Below are positions 33,962 through 46,572 of a DNA stretch of 64,000 bases, in pieces (the stretch's first letter is position 1; every line of letters starts with the position of its first letter). This DNA comes from Calliopsis andreniformis. Taxonomy: Eukaryota; Arthropoda; Insecta; Hymenoptera; Andrenidae. Location of the stretch: positions 372,001-436,000 of the forward strand of contig NC_135073.1 of the NCBI RefSeq assembly GCF_051401765.1, written 5' to 3'. The notes beneath the pieces were generated by a model. The model was given only the letters and a program-made list of their open reading frames with translations. It searched no databases and was not told where the DNA came from. Made by a program: the position numbers and the translations under genes.

Positions 33962-34034
33962 ACATCCCATCAGAAATCCTCTGGAAAACATTGCCCCTAG
34001 TGCTTATTAAGAGACTTCTCATGGGATACGAATA
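33962..34034. repeat. About 75-bp palindromic mini-element, copy 3 of 3
   Basis: ATCCCATCAGAAATCCTCTGG...AGACTTCTCATGGGATACGAATAG repeats the arms of the elements at 6310 and 14672. It is the most degraded of the three. Confidence 0.55.
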
Positions 34035-34039
34035 GTACA

Positions 34040-35235
34040 TAGTATGCACATACAAAGATGAGTAAGGAGATTGTCAATGGTCATTAGAAAAACGAGGCAG
34101 ATTCGAAGAGGTATTCCTAGCAGTTAACTGTCGAATAATATACATATTAGAAAGAGACCACACACGAAGGATAGAGAAATGTGCGCACTCGATTGAATCT
34201 TCCTCCATCGAATGAGTCCTTTCCTAGTTCATAATCTTCTAATATTATAAGGACGAAAAGTGTAATGGCGCTTCGGTAGTGCATTTCGTCAGGTTAAGGA
34301 TAAAACACAGTAAAAAAGTGACAAGTTTAATTCGGCTGATGCACACAGAGCAGCGCCTAATCGGGAGGCCTGTGATGCCCAGATTTGACACGCGAGTTAT
34401 TGAGAATTTGCCCCTGCACTAGACATACTATCGTACGAGTCGTACGTATCGTTTATGACCTACAAGAAGTCCCGTGAAATGTTCTGAGCTACATTGTGAG
34501 GCTCAAACAGAAGATGAGCTCGGCGATTCGAGCCACTTCGGACAGCTTCGGAAAAAAGCTTGAAACACTTAAATAGGTCCAAGTCACCGGCAAGCGGCAC
34601 GAGCCACACGCAATTTTCTTGACATTACAGATATTTTTACTTTCCGATTCGGAAGGAGACTCTTCGGTGAGATCTCCAAAAATTTTTATGAAATTTTCAG
34701 GGATAAGTCTAAAGATCAAACGATGACATTCTATGGAATATATCGTGACAATGCGTACTTTTTATGAACAATTAAATTAATACAAGTTTATATACAAGAT
34801 GATACAGCCGATAAAGAGCGACCTACATGTAATAATAAACCGAAAATACAGAATGCAGTCTTTTTATAAGATACTTAGTTTCTGAGAAAATTGAATTTAA
34901 CCCCTTACCTTACTTTGACGAGTCTGGCTCGTGTACTTTTTACAACATCTTCGCTGCCGATTACGCGGTAATGCGTGATGAAAATATTTCGCAAGTAACC
35001 GATCACACACCATCGCGTGAGACGTCTATGTTCGCTCAATGGGAGCTTTACTGTGGGCAGTTTAAGATAGTTACACGTTTCAGATCGGCAGCAATGGTGA
35101 TGATATTACGAAAGAAAATTGTAAGGGAAAGGGTTAAAGATATGTCTGGTATGCGTACGGAAAAATAAGTAAAAATAATATTAAAATAACGGCATGATAA
35201 GTACTGATAATACATTTATTAATAATTTTATTGCT
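34040..35235. other. Mixed-composition stretch, nothing recognised
   Basis: Includes a CGTACGAGTCGTACG palindrome near 34433-34447 and a moderately GC-rich patch to about 34740. The frames here lack recognisable domains. Confidence 0.4.
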
Positions 35236-35239
35236 TTAA

Positions 35240-35600
35240 ATTTACCATTTACTTTACAAAATCAATTGTTGAAACTGCCATTCTTGTTGATACATACAAA
35301 TCCTTGTTTTTCGAATCAGAAAATTGCGTATAATAATATCAATAATATATATCATAAGGTGCTCTAATGTTTTAATTTCTATAAAGTCTGTATTAATTTT
35401 TCTAACTGCAGAACATTTAGAACGTTTTTTGCGTAAACTAATTTTTTCGTATAACGCGATAAATAGCTTAGCATTCAAGAAGTTAAAGTATTATAATACC
35501 GTAACATCATTCTGTGACTTTGTGATTCGGAGAACAAGGATTTGTATACCCCAACAAGGATGACAGATTTAACAATTTATTTTATGATGTAATTGTAAAA
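35240..35600. mobile_element. MITE of about 340-360 bp with TIRs of 60 bp or more
   Basis: The left arm (about 35260-35322) includes CATTCTTGTTGATACATACA and AATCCTTGTTTTTCGAATCA. The right arm (about 35515-35580) is its inverse: TGATTCGGAGAACAAGGATT and ATACCCCAACAAGGATGACAG. Pairing is about 80% and may reach about 80 bp. The two overlapping frames here are made of the arms and AT-rich interior and are not genes. Confidence 0.7.
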
Positions 35601-35729
35601 CAATACAATTATTAAATTAATAAAAAAATAGTCAGGTGCACACATACCAGACGAATCTTTAAATTCAATTTTTTCGAAAACTAAGCGTGTTATAAGAAAA
35701 TTTTATTCCTTATTTTCGGTTTACATATT

Positions 35730-36480
35730 TGGTGAATCTGTTGATGTGTGACACCCTAATCGATTTTGATCTTCAAATATGTTATAAAGAACAACAGTCT
35801 AAACAACTTTCTTCTATACACATACTAGGTGGTCGGCTTTAATTTCCAAGATATTCGTGAAAAACTGCCGCTACTACTACATTGAATTTCGTCTTCAGGT
35901 ATACGTGTTCGACAACGTATGCATCAGCGCAGCTCGACCGCTTGGCTGTTTTTTCCGGCGCAACGCAGAGATAGTAGCCAACAAAGTTACATATAAATGG
36001 TGTATTTGCCAAAGACGTACCTTAGAAAGACAATTATATTTTACAACAATTAAAGAGTTAGATCTGAATTAGGTCTGGGTTTGTGCTAAATGTGCAGATT
36101 GAGGTACGATAAGAACGAATTTCTACCTGAAGTAGTCTAAAATGTATTGAAAGTTATATCTCGTTACTTGTTTCTCCGCAAAAATATATATCATCTCCCT
36201 TTTCTATGCTAAACCACCGAGCGTAGACAGTATTGTCCAAGTTGAACCTTTACTTTCTGAGTAGTAACCTTCCGAAATTAAGGTAACGCATACGTTGTCA
36301 GGCATGTACACGTGCAGGTGAAATTCAATACAGTAGTAGCGGCGGTTTTTCACGAATATCTCGGAAACTAAAACCGACCGTCTCGTACATGCATAGGAAA
36401 AAGTTGTTCAGAATGTTATTTTTTATAACATTTCAGGTTCATTGAAATCGGTGAGGGTATCACACATCGACAGGTTAACC
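35730..36480. repeat. Two inverted copies of a dispersed repeat flanking about 380 bp
   Basis: 35730-35915 and the reverse complement of 36290-36480 share long stretches. Examples are TTGATGTGTGACACCCT/TCGATGTGTGATACCCT, CGATTT(T)GATCTTCAA, GATATTCGTGAAAAACTGCC (GATATTCGTGAAAAACCGCC), GCTACTACTACATTGAATTTC and GGTCGGCTTTAATTTCC. Single copies of the same family lie at about 43590-43710, 45800-45925 and 47335-47525. The pair may be one fold-back element or two insertions. The 380 bp between are GC-richer on the left (35925-36000) and unidentified. Confidence 0.65.
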
Positions 36481-37455
36481 ACATATTTCTGTAGGCAATA
36501 GAATCACCTCCTGGGTTGTATGTATTACGTATCCTCTCACACCTTGTATCACAGTTGTACATTATTCGAATTAAATTAACTGGTTAATTAAATTAATTAA
36601 TTCGTAGGGTTTTGGAATGAGAAGTACGAATAAAATGAAATTATGTGAAAATAATAGATAATTTTTTATTCCAAGAAAAACTTATTTAGATAATTTCTCA
36701 ACTAAATTATTAAACATTTTGCAATGATATTTACATGTGCCAATAGTGCTTATCCCGGACAGTTATTCGCCGCGGAGTTATTAACGAATAAAGTTCAAAA
36801 ATTTATTCACAAATTATAAATAACAGCTATATTCGATAGAAAATTATTTTTTGGTTACGAATAAGTAAAGAATAAGTTTAGTACTCTCATCCGTTATTCG
36901 GGAATAAACTGTATGAATTTATTCGTTATTTTTTATCCCTTATTCTAAATAAAATAATGCCTAACCCTGCCTTATTATAGTTAGAATTTTATGATATCCT
37001 GAAGAATGGTGGCTGAATATCTACGGAGGATAGTTAATTTCTAATGACAGGTATTAGGTTCGATACACACTATAGAAAGAACTTTTTTTAAATATATAAA
37101 TTGCATGTAACATTATTTCACAAATATTATAATTTTTTTACACAAATTTTTATTTATAAATCCATACGCAACCGATATATTTGAATTTTTACAAGCAATC
37201 TGAAAAAATTGAACTGTACTAATTCTTGTGAAGATGTTACATGTACTACTTGTACACGGTCAAATGTTTTATTGTTTATTTCGAACACCTGTATGTAATT
37301 CTGATTCTCCACAAAATCTACATGCACATACATGTATATGTACATATATGCATGAACATATACACGTGATATGTACTCATTGCAGAGAAGAGTTCAAATA
37401 TATTTATTCGATATGCATTTATAAACGAATAATTTAAATATTTTAAAAAAGAAAG
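36481..37455. other. AT-rich stretch with TTATTCG-rich patch
   Basis: 36758-36914 is dense in TTATTCG/CGAATAA words with inverted tips (ACAGTTATTCG and CGGGAATAAACTGT), possibly a small MITE. The rest is featureless apart from ACATGTA/CATGTAT-rich sequence near 37320-37360. Confidence 0.35.
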
Positions 37456-37474
37456 GTGAAAATTGATTTTCCAT

Positions 37475-37520
37475 GCAGAGAATCGAACCCGGGATCTGCC
37501 ACTCAGAAAGAAACTATCTG
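37475..37520 (-). repeat. tRNA-like B-box fragment
   Basis: On the minus strand GGTTCGATTCTC matches the Pol III B-box/T-loop. GCAGATCCC...TCTGC can pair around it. The rest of a cloverleaf is not convincing, so this is a tRNA-derived fragment or SINE piece rather than a tRNA gene. Confidence 0.35.
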
Positions 37521-37835
37521 CGGTTATTCAAATCTACTATCTAAAAATCTACTATCTTCTAAACGTATGTCTACAAACTTGTTTTAATTGTTCATAAAAA
37601 ATGCGTTTTGGCACAACATATTCTATAGTCATAGAATTACATAGTCTTACACAATAAATAGTTACATAGTCTTCAACAATATCATTGTTTGATCTTCACA
37701 TTTGAGCCCCTTAATTGACAAATGAATTAAGTCCCTTTTCTTAATATTGCAAAAATTGGACTTTCTTGTAATATCGTACAAAAAATTAAATACAAAATGT
37801 AACTTTATTGGAACAAGATAAAGCGAAAGAATAGT

Positions 37836-38073
37836 AATTATGTCACTGTACAAACAACGCGACAAAAATGGCATATCGCCCAATACAACGTGGTCGTTCC
37901 TCCTTTCGAGGTTTTCGATCAACTGCCCTACGCTTTGCGTTCTTTTTGGCCTCTTGAGAGGGTTTTCCAAACCTAACATTGACCCATCTGGTCGAGGAAA
38001 AATGCCTCGCACCGTTCGCTACGCCAGGCCTGCAGTCCTTCAACGCGCGACGCGACCCAGTCGTAAATTACCA
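37836..38073. other. GC-richer block, possibly a small repeat or unrecognised exon
   Basis: The minus strand reads a basic frame (RPGVANGARHFSS..., GKPSQEAKKNAKRRAVDRK). The block is bounded by weakly inverted tips (GTAATTATGTCACTG on the left; the complement of GTAATTTACGACTG on the right). The composition contrasts with the flanks. I recognise neither a domain nor a family. Confidence 0.25.
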
Positions 38074-38175
38074 TACCTAACAATAAGCTTAAAACTAAAT
38101 GTGTCTAACATCCTACAATAATCATAAGTTACACAAATGTCATTCTTAATACACAAGTTTACTGCATACTATATG

Positions 38176-39165
38176 TTAGAGAAATTTATTCGTTGCTGGA
38201 TCTTCATCACTTTCTTCAGCTGTACTGGTCTTTAACGTTTAAAAAAATGGTTGATGAATTGGAGGAATAAATTTCAGCATATCTAACATGTCCTTCTTAG
38301 CCGCAGAAACAGGACACATAGATGGATATAAATTTTCCTGTAGTATATTTTTCAACTGCAATGTCCTACCACACCGAGTACGCTGAATATTTAATATCGC
38401 AAACTCAACATTTGGAGAAATGTTAGTTTTATAAAAAATACAAACTATTTTCCACATTTATAGAGTAACCACTGAATGGCGAGCCAATTTACAGTTTGTA
38501 CTAATGTATCTTTCTTAGGCTTTGTTATTGATCGTTCTAAGTAATTAATTGAAAAAAATTCGTTCCTTTTCATTTCATAAACCACGAAATTGTTGGAATG
38601 TCGAGTAGTTCTCATACAGTGATACCAATCTTCAAGGACATAAATAGATTAATGGCATCCTGCTGATTCTACACATCCAAAATCTGAATCATTTGGTAAA
38701 AACGAATGTGCTGATATTAAAAACATTTGTTCTATAACCTTCGCTGGTTATCAATATCATCACTTTCAACTAATTTTAACAGAGACAAAGCTATTTTTAT
38801 GTTATGATTTTGTTCAGTGTAAGAGTCCCTATAAATAATTATTTTTTCTTTGTCACCAGCAACAGATGTAATATGTTTAACCAAACATGATGCTATTCCT
38901 TGCGATTTTCTAAATGCTAGTGTTTCATCCCAAACATAAAAGTATCTTTTATTTTCACTTAAGTCGTGAATATCGAGATTATGTCAATACATATTTCTCT
39001 TATAATACGCATTAGAAACTGTTAATATTGAAAATGATAATGCTTTCTCTAAATCGATACTACATACATAAATATTATTTGAACGCTTTGCATTTTCTAC
39101 ATCCTATTTCATAGAATTACGTGCTACTTCAGCTTTTCATAAATGTAATTCATGTTCATCTTCGA
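38176..39165 (-). pseudogene. Decayed transposase-like gene of an uncharacterised arthropod repeat family
   Basis: The minus strand reads AEVARNSMK, DVENAKRSNNIYVCSIDLEKALSF, VSNAYYKRNMY, HNLDIHDLSENKRYFYVWDETLAFRKSQGIASCLVKHI and IIIYRDSYTEQNHNIKIALSLLKLVES. After a broken middle it continues NILQENLYPSMCPVSAAKKDMLDMLKFIPPIHQPFF and a tail LKTSTAEESDEDPATNKFL ending at a TAA (38176-38178). This ordered pattern (IDLEKAL, YYKRN, VWDET, YRDSYTEQN.N, LYPS..PV, FIPPIH..FF) is familiar from unannotated repeated proteins in insect and other arthropod genomes. The aspartates in SIDLEKAL and IYRDSYTEQN fit an RNase H-like catalytic fold, but I cannot name the superfamily. At least five stops and several frame changes show this copy is dead. 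Confidence 0.6.
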
Positions 39166-39519
39166 ATATAACAGTGCAGTAAGTCCATATTTTCCTTAGA
39201 ACAATGGAGTAAGTCTAAGAAATTGGATTTATGCCACTATACAAAATATTTTTACAGTCACTCCATTTATGATGTAAAATTGACCCTTATTTTCTATTAA
39301 CCTTAAACAGAGTGTACACAAGTTGATGTGCTAAATAGAACACACATTCTTAATACTTATTATTTCTGTAAAAAAAATCCATTTTTCGTCATTTTAGACT
39401 TATACTACTTGTCAACTAAGGGGCTTATTTGACCTTTAAAATGTCATAAAAATCTCCGGGAGTTTCACCGAAAAGTACCCTTCTAACATAAGTCGGAAAG
39501 TGAAAATATAAGGGCAAGT

Positions 39520-39810
39520 GTGAAGATCCCGTGGCTTGTGGCTATCGGTTGCCAGCGACTTAAACAGTTGAACGCAGCATTTCAAGAGTAAAAAAGTAAG
39601 GCTAACATTCGCTTTTTCTCTTGATTTTTCGAAGTTATCCGAAGTGGGGCCGAGCTCATGTACATGCGCCTCGTGCAGTAGTGTATGTAGTAGGGGGGAA
39701 TCACAGTATGGCTCCATCTCGCATTCATTAAGCAGTCACGTGTCTCTAGGTAATACTATTCCTGCAACGGAAACTGTAACAGCAATCTCGAAAAGTCAGT
39801 GACTACTCTG
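39520..39810. repeat. Dispersed repeat, copy 2 (copy 1 at 783-1130)
   Basis: Aligned with 783-1130 in the same orientation: TTTCAAGAGTAAAAAAGTAAG, ATGGCTCCATCTCGCATTCA, AAGCAGTCACGTGTCT and CGGAAACTGTAACAGCA. A further diverged relative may lie near 42540-42720 (GGGGGGAGCTC...AGGCAACCACATGT). Family unknown. Confidence 0.6.
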
Positions 39811-42800
39811 TCTTCCTGAGTTCAAATTTTACTTATACCTGTTTCGAGAAACTTTTTGAAACAGAAATTATTCAATTTGGACGATCATTTTTTCATCTAG
39901 GACCGTCACAGATTAGCGGTTTTTTGCCACACGTTCGTATATTTTCCTTATTTTCTCAATTGAAAATTGGGAATTGTCTTTGTTATTTTCAATTGGGAAA
40001 CACGGAAAGACATACCTATGAACGCGCAGCAAAAACCGTTTTTCTGTTTTCCATTCTGTGCTTTAACCAATGATTTCTCACTGTAACATTTTCATACGGC
40101 TACATTTAGTAAATGTCTCTTTATTGTTATCCTCCCAGTGAAAGTAAAAACTGCGAGAAATTTGATCAATTTCTATTCCAATTTCTGTTGGAAATATCCT
40201 CTGCCGACTTTACCCGCCAATTCAAAATTTGCGTATCTATTACATATTTCACCAAAATATGTAAATTCACGCAGAAAAATTGTAGGTCAGACAGTTTCTA
40301 AGATTTCGATTAATTCAGATTACTGAGATGGATCTAAATTTATTATCATAGGTCTAATAACAAGAAAAAACTGACGGAAGTTATACTTTAATATGTATAA
40401 GAGATACTACCATTGTATTAAAATTCATGCCTTTAAGTTCATAAGTTTTGTTACGAAAGTAAAGAAAGATTTTATTAATTAATATGAGGCACTCAGAACC
40501 AAGGCGATGCAAGTGACACTTCCTAAATTTTTGAGTTAAGAACAGAAGTGGTTAGTTAAATTGTTAGGTATAATATTGTAAACAGTTTAAGAAATTCAAC
40601 ATTATATAAAGGTATTATTTCAATAAAAAAGAATTTCAAAACCGTAAAAAAGTTACGCCAGTACATGAAAATGTCCAAGCCGGAAAAAGTGGTATAAAAT
40701 AAGTAATTAACTTTATTTAATTTTTGGTAGATTTATCTTATATGTATGTACATACATTTTACAATGACGAGCAACAAGTCTCGCCGATTGATCTCGAGAG
40801 TCGACGAAGAAAGCATGTATGAACCACTTTTGTCTGAAAGCGTGCGTATGACGCTTATAGGTATTACATATGTCGAGCAAAACTTTAAATAGTACAAAAT
40901 TTTAGTGGAAATGAAGGAATAGGAGAATCAGAATCTTGACATTTTCGTGTTACATACGAGTTGATATTACGACACCTCTGTCATACATGGACCAATTTGA
41001 TTAAAATTGAAAGCTCATATTCGGTTTATATAACAAACGTGCTTTTAAATTTAAAGCATATTACAAGCGTGTTCGAATATCGATGAAATAAGTTTCGGGT
41101 AAGGTGGTAATACCCGGTTTTCGACAGAAAGATAAGTAACAGTAATTGGCTCATGTACAGGGTATACAAAAATTAATGGTTGTGGCTTTTAGGGGTGAAT
41201 CTATACCTCTGGATTGGTGGAAATTTGAAAAAACCTGTCCCCAAATTGTTTATAATATTGAAAATTAATGTTAATTTTTTTATTGCGTAATCATATTCAG
41301 ATCGTTTAGTAGAGAAAATGTTTGAAAGGAATCATATGCCGCAAACGAACCGGTTAGTTAGGAAAAATTGTTAAAGATTTGACAGCGGTTTGACTGTGTA
41401 GAATCACACATAGGGCCATGGGCCTATCAGTACTCTGCTACGCAGCAACGTTTACCCAAAACGTGAAGCCCGGCAGAGTGATGTGTATAACCCAACACTG
41501 AAGGTGTGCGAGGTGCACTGACCTAATAGGCTTAACTTTTCTTTCTTTCCAATACTTCCAATATGATATGGCAAAATTAGCAATCTTCAACTGTAAGATT
41601 ATGTATAATTCGATGATTAAAACCTTCTGTCTTCTTATCATCTCGTCTTATTTTTCGAATCACGTTCCATTCAGTACTACTTCAGTCTTAATTGTTACAA
41701 ATTCACTGATAATGGAAACCATTTTGAATAACACTGATAGCCAAACGTTAACGATCAAGCACTGAAACTCTAGTAACAAATAGCACTGCATAATAATATT
41801 TTAAATAATAATAACTGTCATATTGTGGTACATATATACTGCACATTCACATATAATACTAATAAAGTAGATTTGAACTAATTTAATAAACAAAAAACTA
41901 ATGAAATCAAAGGTTACTTAGACATGCTTTGAGCGTCGTTGTTAAAACGGTTCTGGCTTATCTTAGCTCTTCACACAATTTTCAGGAAATTCTAAACTTG
42001 GAGACATTACAATTAACCAGTTACCGATTTTGCAAGTGATTTATTATCTCATACGCTACAATATCAATGTTACTGTAAAAGTCTGTAAAATGATAAATCT
42101 TAGATGCTACCGATCTGATAAATGCTTGAAATAGAAGCGTTTAAAAGTTTGTTTGGGACTTTTACCACCACTCTTTGATACAATCCTAGAATTTACTGGT
42201 GAATCTTAAGATTTAGTGATTTTCGTATATTTACAATAACATAAGCACTAATTTATCCACACAAAATAATTTGTATTAGCAAAATCATCGTATAGTGCAT
42301 TTAAATCAAGTGATTGAATGCTCGCTAACATTTTTTTAGAATATGATGTTTTATATTTCTGTCCATTTTTTCTTACAGAAAATTGACTGTGAAAAATTTA
42401 GTTGATGCCAAAGGGATGAAAATGTAATATCATTATTCTTGATATGTATCCTGTATTTTTATTGTATATCTACAAATACTTACCTGAAAGCATTTAATAG
42501 AGAATTCGACGGTTTAAGCGAAACTAGCATAGGAAGGAAGAGAAGTAGAGTGAAAAGCGCTGCAAGAATTGAATGTCGCTTTTTCCGTTGACGATATTGG
42601 TCTGAAAAGTTTCGAAAGAAAGTGTGATTTACGATTGATACACGTGCGTCAACCCTACAGCTAAGTTTATGCTAGGGGGGAGCTCTTCCACCATCGACGA
42701 AACTTCTAGGCAACCACATGTACATATGTATGTATGTACAATGGGATGGCTGTTTTGTTTCTTATTACTTCTTAAACTCTTTTCTTAACGGAAACGTTCT

Positions 42801-43585
42801 GATTTTTAATCCACATTATGTTATTTCCGGTCGCGTTGCACAGTGTGACGTTTCGATAATTTAGGGGTATTTAATTCTCAACGACTTTTTTCCATTTTCT
42901 TATCATGCACTGTCTGTTAATTACTTACAATGTTGATTTATAAGCATTTTTACATAACTTGGTGATTTTATGAAACTTCAAGTAATCTTTCATGAGTATG
43001 TTTAGAACTAAAACTGAAACTAAATGTACAATAGACTTATTAAACTAAATATAACACTATAACTTGAATATACATATAGAAAAAAAGTCCTTGAAAATTA
43101 CATCCTTCTAAATTATCACGAAATTATATCAATCACAGCGTAAGATGGCATCAGAAATAGAACCTCATTTAAAAATAAGAGAGTACTCTGGAGTTGGTCT
43201 TATAAACGAGACTTTAATTTAGAAGCTCATTGAAGAGTGAAGCCCATATTCGCCAAAGTAAACACATTAACAATCAAAAGTCAGTTACAGATATTCTTGC
43301 TTCGACAAGTTTTAATCTTTGTCCTGTATGTACTTAGAAGGTTTCGCTTAAAGCACGTTTGTCTTATTTTAGTGCAGTATAATATTAAAAATACTACTCA
43401 TTTTGGGTCACTGAGTTATTCATTTCAAATTAAGAATGATTAGGAGATTTTCTAACAACATTCAATTTCAGAATTAAATTTTCCTAGATTACAGAAATAT
43501 CACACTGTGCGTCGTCGAGAAACGAAAAACTGCTGATATATGAATTTTACACATATCACCATGCAATGCATACATATGAGTGAAC
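39811..43585. other. AT-rich stretch with scattered small hairpins
   Basis: An imperfect hairpin lies at 39950-40011 (TTTTCTCAATTGAAAAT against ATTTTCAATTGGGAAA). A GTACAGGGTATAC tip near 41157 is mariner-like. No gene supported. Confidence 0.4.
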
Positions 43586-43589
43586 TTGA

Positions 43590-43710
43590 TGAATTGGATT
43601 CTCACCGATTTCGATGATTTTTTGATATGTTGTAAAACTCAATCTTTTCAGCAACTTTTTCCTATGTCAGTGATTGTCAAGGTTAGTTTCCGAGGTATTT
43701 TGAAAATACT
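43590..43710 (+). repeat. Copy of the 35730-type dispersed repeat
   Basis: TCTCACCGATTTCGATGATTTTTTGATATGTTGTAAAA, CAACTTTTTCCTATG and GGTTAGTTTCCGAGGTATTT match the family consensus seen at 36290-36480. Confidence 0.55.
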
Positions 43711-45795
43711 TGAGTAATTTTGTAGTTTAGCACCGTTTCCGAATTTTGTAAATGAATAATTATTGTATAAAAATGAAAAATTAATAATTCTTATATCATA
43801 ACGTGTCAAAAAAATTGAACGCAAAAGTATTCATCCACGAATATTTATGTCAAATCGTACGATTTGTAACGACGAAACTAGTAAAATTATTGTTGTTTGT
43901 TATTTACTAGGATACCCCTCAGATCTAATTATAGCTTTTAGAAATTTTAGCATCAATTTCATTAATTTTTCTGTGATATCTGACAATATTTTTCTCTATT
44001 CTTGCATGAATCGTTGTTTTAATTCCTTACAATTTGTAGACAGTGATTCACGAATATTTAATGATCGATAGAATTTATATTTGGTGATTGTAGTGAAGTT
44101 TGTAAATAGTGTGGTGTGTTATTCAGTGTTCATTTCTGAATGGAAAAAAAACGATGAAAAATCGGGGACGGAACTAGTAAAATTAGCGTAATAAACAAGC
44201 GCAACTAATCCAGGGATAGAATTTCTAATCACGTTTACCTCGTCATTCAGTCGTTCTTATCCCTAACCTAGGCCACTTTATTTTCATTTGAGCACTAAAA
44301 TTATTGAATTAATTAATGTAACTGGTTTTGAACTTTTATAAAAATGACTCAATTTTATTATATTCCATTTTTTTAAGTTTTCTATAGTGTTTATTGTGAT
44401 TTATAGGGAAATGTTTCTTTTTCTTTTTAAAGTTAATGTTTCAATCTAGATTCTAAATAGAGATTATGATTTCAGTATACATTTTGATTATACTCTTTGA
44501 TGTCCAATGAACTTTTGTCATACGTATATTCCCACTCAAAATTATTAAGATTCTTGATTACTATAAATAAATGTATTAACAAAAAGTATGAAGAAAGGTA
44601 ATGAAGAAACTTCATACGCATATATGTTCGAAAATACTTAGTTTTTTATTTAGACACTATGTTGTATTACGCCCCACTCATGTAAAAAGTCAAAATATCA
44701 TTAAGCTTAACAAGACCTTAAAGGATATAACACATCGTGTAAATACGTAATGTGCCTGCAATACTAAAAAAAGATGTGTTTTTGGGCGTGTGTACATTTG
44801 AACGTCATTGTCTTTGTGTCAGGAACCTATCTTCCAAAAATTCAGCATATGTTTCACAATTCTTGACTCCTACCTATTAATTTATCCATTGTATCGCTTG
44901 TTACATTTCATAATTCTCTATCTAGAACTTTACATAAATGTTTTTCTAATTTGAGATATATTTTTCGAACTTGGCAATCTAAATGGTTCTAAAATTTTTT
45001 TATCGAGTTTAAGCAAAGCAATTGGGGTGACCATTCCCTTATGTTTACGTTCGAATTTTCTTACATTTGTTGTAAGTATGTAATTCATGCTGATTTTTGC
45101 AGTGTGATTTAGATGGTCATATTCCATAAATATGTAATTGTTAATAACTGTATTAATTATTAGATTTTCACAGAGAATAGTATTTATTTATTGTTCATTT
45201 TTCAAAATACAGTCCAGTTATGTATTTGAATTAGCATTAATCGTTTATTTACATGCTTTTTAACCTTTGAAGTGGTACATACTTTTATTTTGTTATTCCC
45301 TTTTTTTTGTAGTAGGGTAAGGTAGGATAAAATCGAATGAATATAATTATGTAAAATAAATTCACTTCTATAAAACTTAACTAAGTGGTTGCCTAAAGGC
45401 TGGTTTCGATCTGTCAAGCACTAATTTACAACCAAAGAACCAAAGTGTTCCCCCAAATATTGCAGGGAAATTGGGAGTAGGGAAAATGCCCAGACAAAGG
45501 AGCGTATAAAATTGACAGTCTGAAATCTAAACAGATAAAGTTAAAGCTAAAATTTAAGTATGTATACTAGCCGCTTCGCACCCTCTCAACCCTATTAAGC
45601 AAGGGACGACCTGCTGCGTCACAGGCAGACTCCGACCACTGCGTAAAGCTATCCTGAGTAAAACTAAGTGAAACAAATAGGTACATTTTGTCCCAACAGT
45701 ATTGAGTCACCTGGTTTTACCCCAAGGGTAAGGGCCGAGTACATATTTAAAATCATGTAAATTTAGTAACATTATAAAATCGTTATTTCTATAAA
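43711..45795. other. AT-rich stretch otherwise without features
   Basis: Apart from the repeat at 44600-44700 nothing was recognised. A moderately GC-rich patch lies near 45570-45660. Confidence 0.4.
44600..44700 (+). repeat. Second dispersed repeat family, copy 1 (others at 56410-56510 and 56870-56970)
   Basis: All three share ATGAAGA, a degenerate A-rich spacer, then CATATG(T/C)TCGAAAA and (C/T)AGTTTTTTATTTA...TTTTGTATTGCG-like words. The copies are diverged. Looks like an old interspersed repeat. Confidence 0.45.
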
Positions 45796-45799
45796 CTTA

Positions 45800-45925
45800 C
45801 AAGGAAGGATTTTCTGGTGTCCACCTCCGATTGCTTTGATTCTCAGATATGTTATAGAGGGCCGAAAAATAAGAGAAACGTGTTTCTTTATATTGGCTCG
45901 TTTTCATATTTAGGATGTGAAACCA
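45800..45925 (+). repeat. Copy of the 35730-type dispersed repeat
   Basis: GGTGTCCACCTCCGATTGCTTTGATTCTCAGATATGTTATAGAGGGCC matches the left part of the family only. Confidence 0.5.
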
Positions 45926-46352
45926 GTATTGTATTAAGTTGTAATCATTTATTTCATCCGTAAAACTTAGTTTAGCTATTCAAAGACACATTTTATAAAT
46001 GTATTTTTAATTATATTTTACTTTATATTAACGTACGTTAAGTCGGTTTAATTGAATTAAAAAAACAAGAATTACAGCTAAAAGTATTGATAGACTTTTT
46101 AATCAAATCCAGTATCTATAACAATGTAATGTAATGTAACATTAATTGTCTACTACTTAATTTATTTACAAATGAACATTTTGATGCCTGGGCATAGCGA
46201 TTAAGGACTTCTTCACACTATCTGTTTAGCCGGCGGAAGGCCTAGTATTCATAAAATTTTTTTCGAATAAATTTTAGATGATGACCACCACATTGCACTG
46301 ATGCAGCAGCCAGCCTGCCGCCGACTAAATATACATATAGTGTAAATCAGGC

Positions 46353-46516
46353 CTAACACGTTGAGTGCCGATTTCAATACGCTTTCTGTTCGGTTGGCAA
46401 AAAAGCTCAGCGTGAGCTAGGCTATATAATGTTATGTAGTGCCTAGGGATCGACGCTGGCCGAACGGGAAGGTCAGTGTTGGTTTAGTGGGACCGACGCC
46501 GTCCCCAACGTGTTAA
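46353..46516. repeat. TTAA-type MITE, copy 2
   Basis: CTAACACGTTGAGTGCCGA at 46353 and CCCAACGTGTTAA ending at 46516 are inverted tips like those of 33144-33308. The left TTAA has become CTAA. GC-rich interior with GCTCAGCGTGAGC palindrome. Confidence 0.55.
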
Positions 46517-46572
46517 CCTTCCATCAGCCAATAGCTTTCCTTCTATGGGCCAACATAGACTCAGGTATTATA

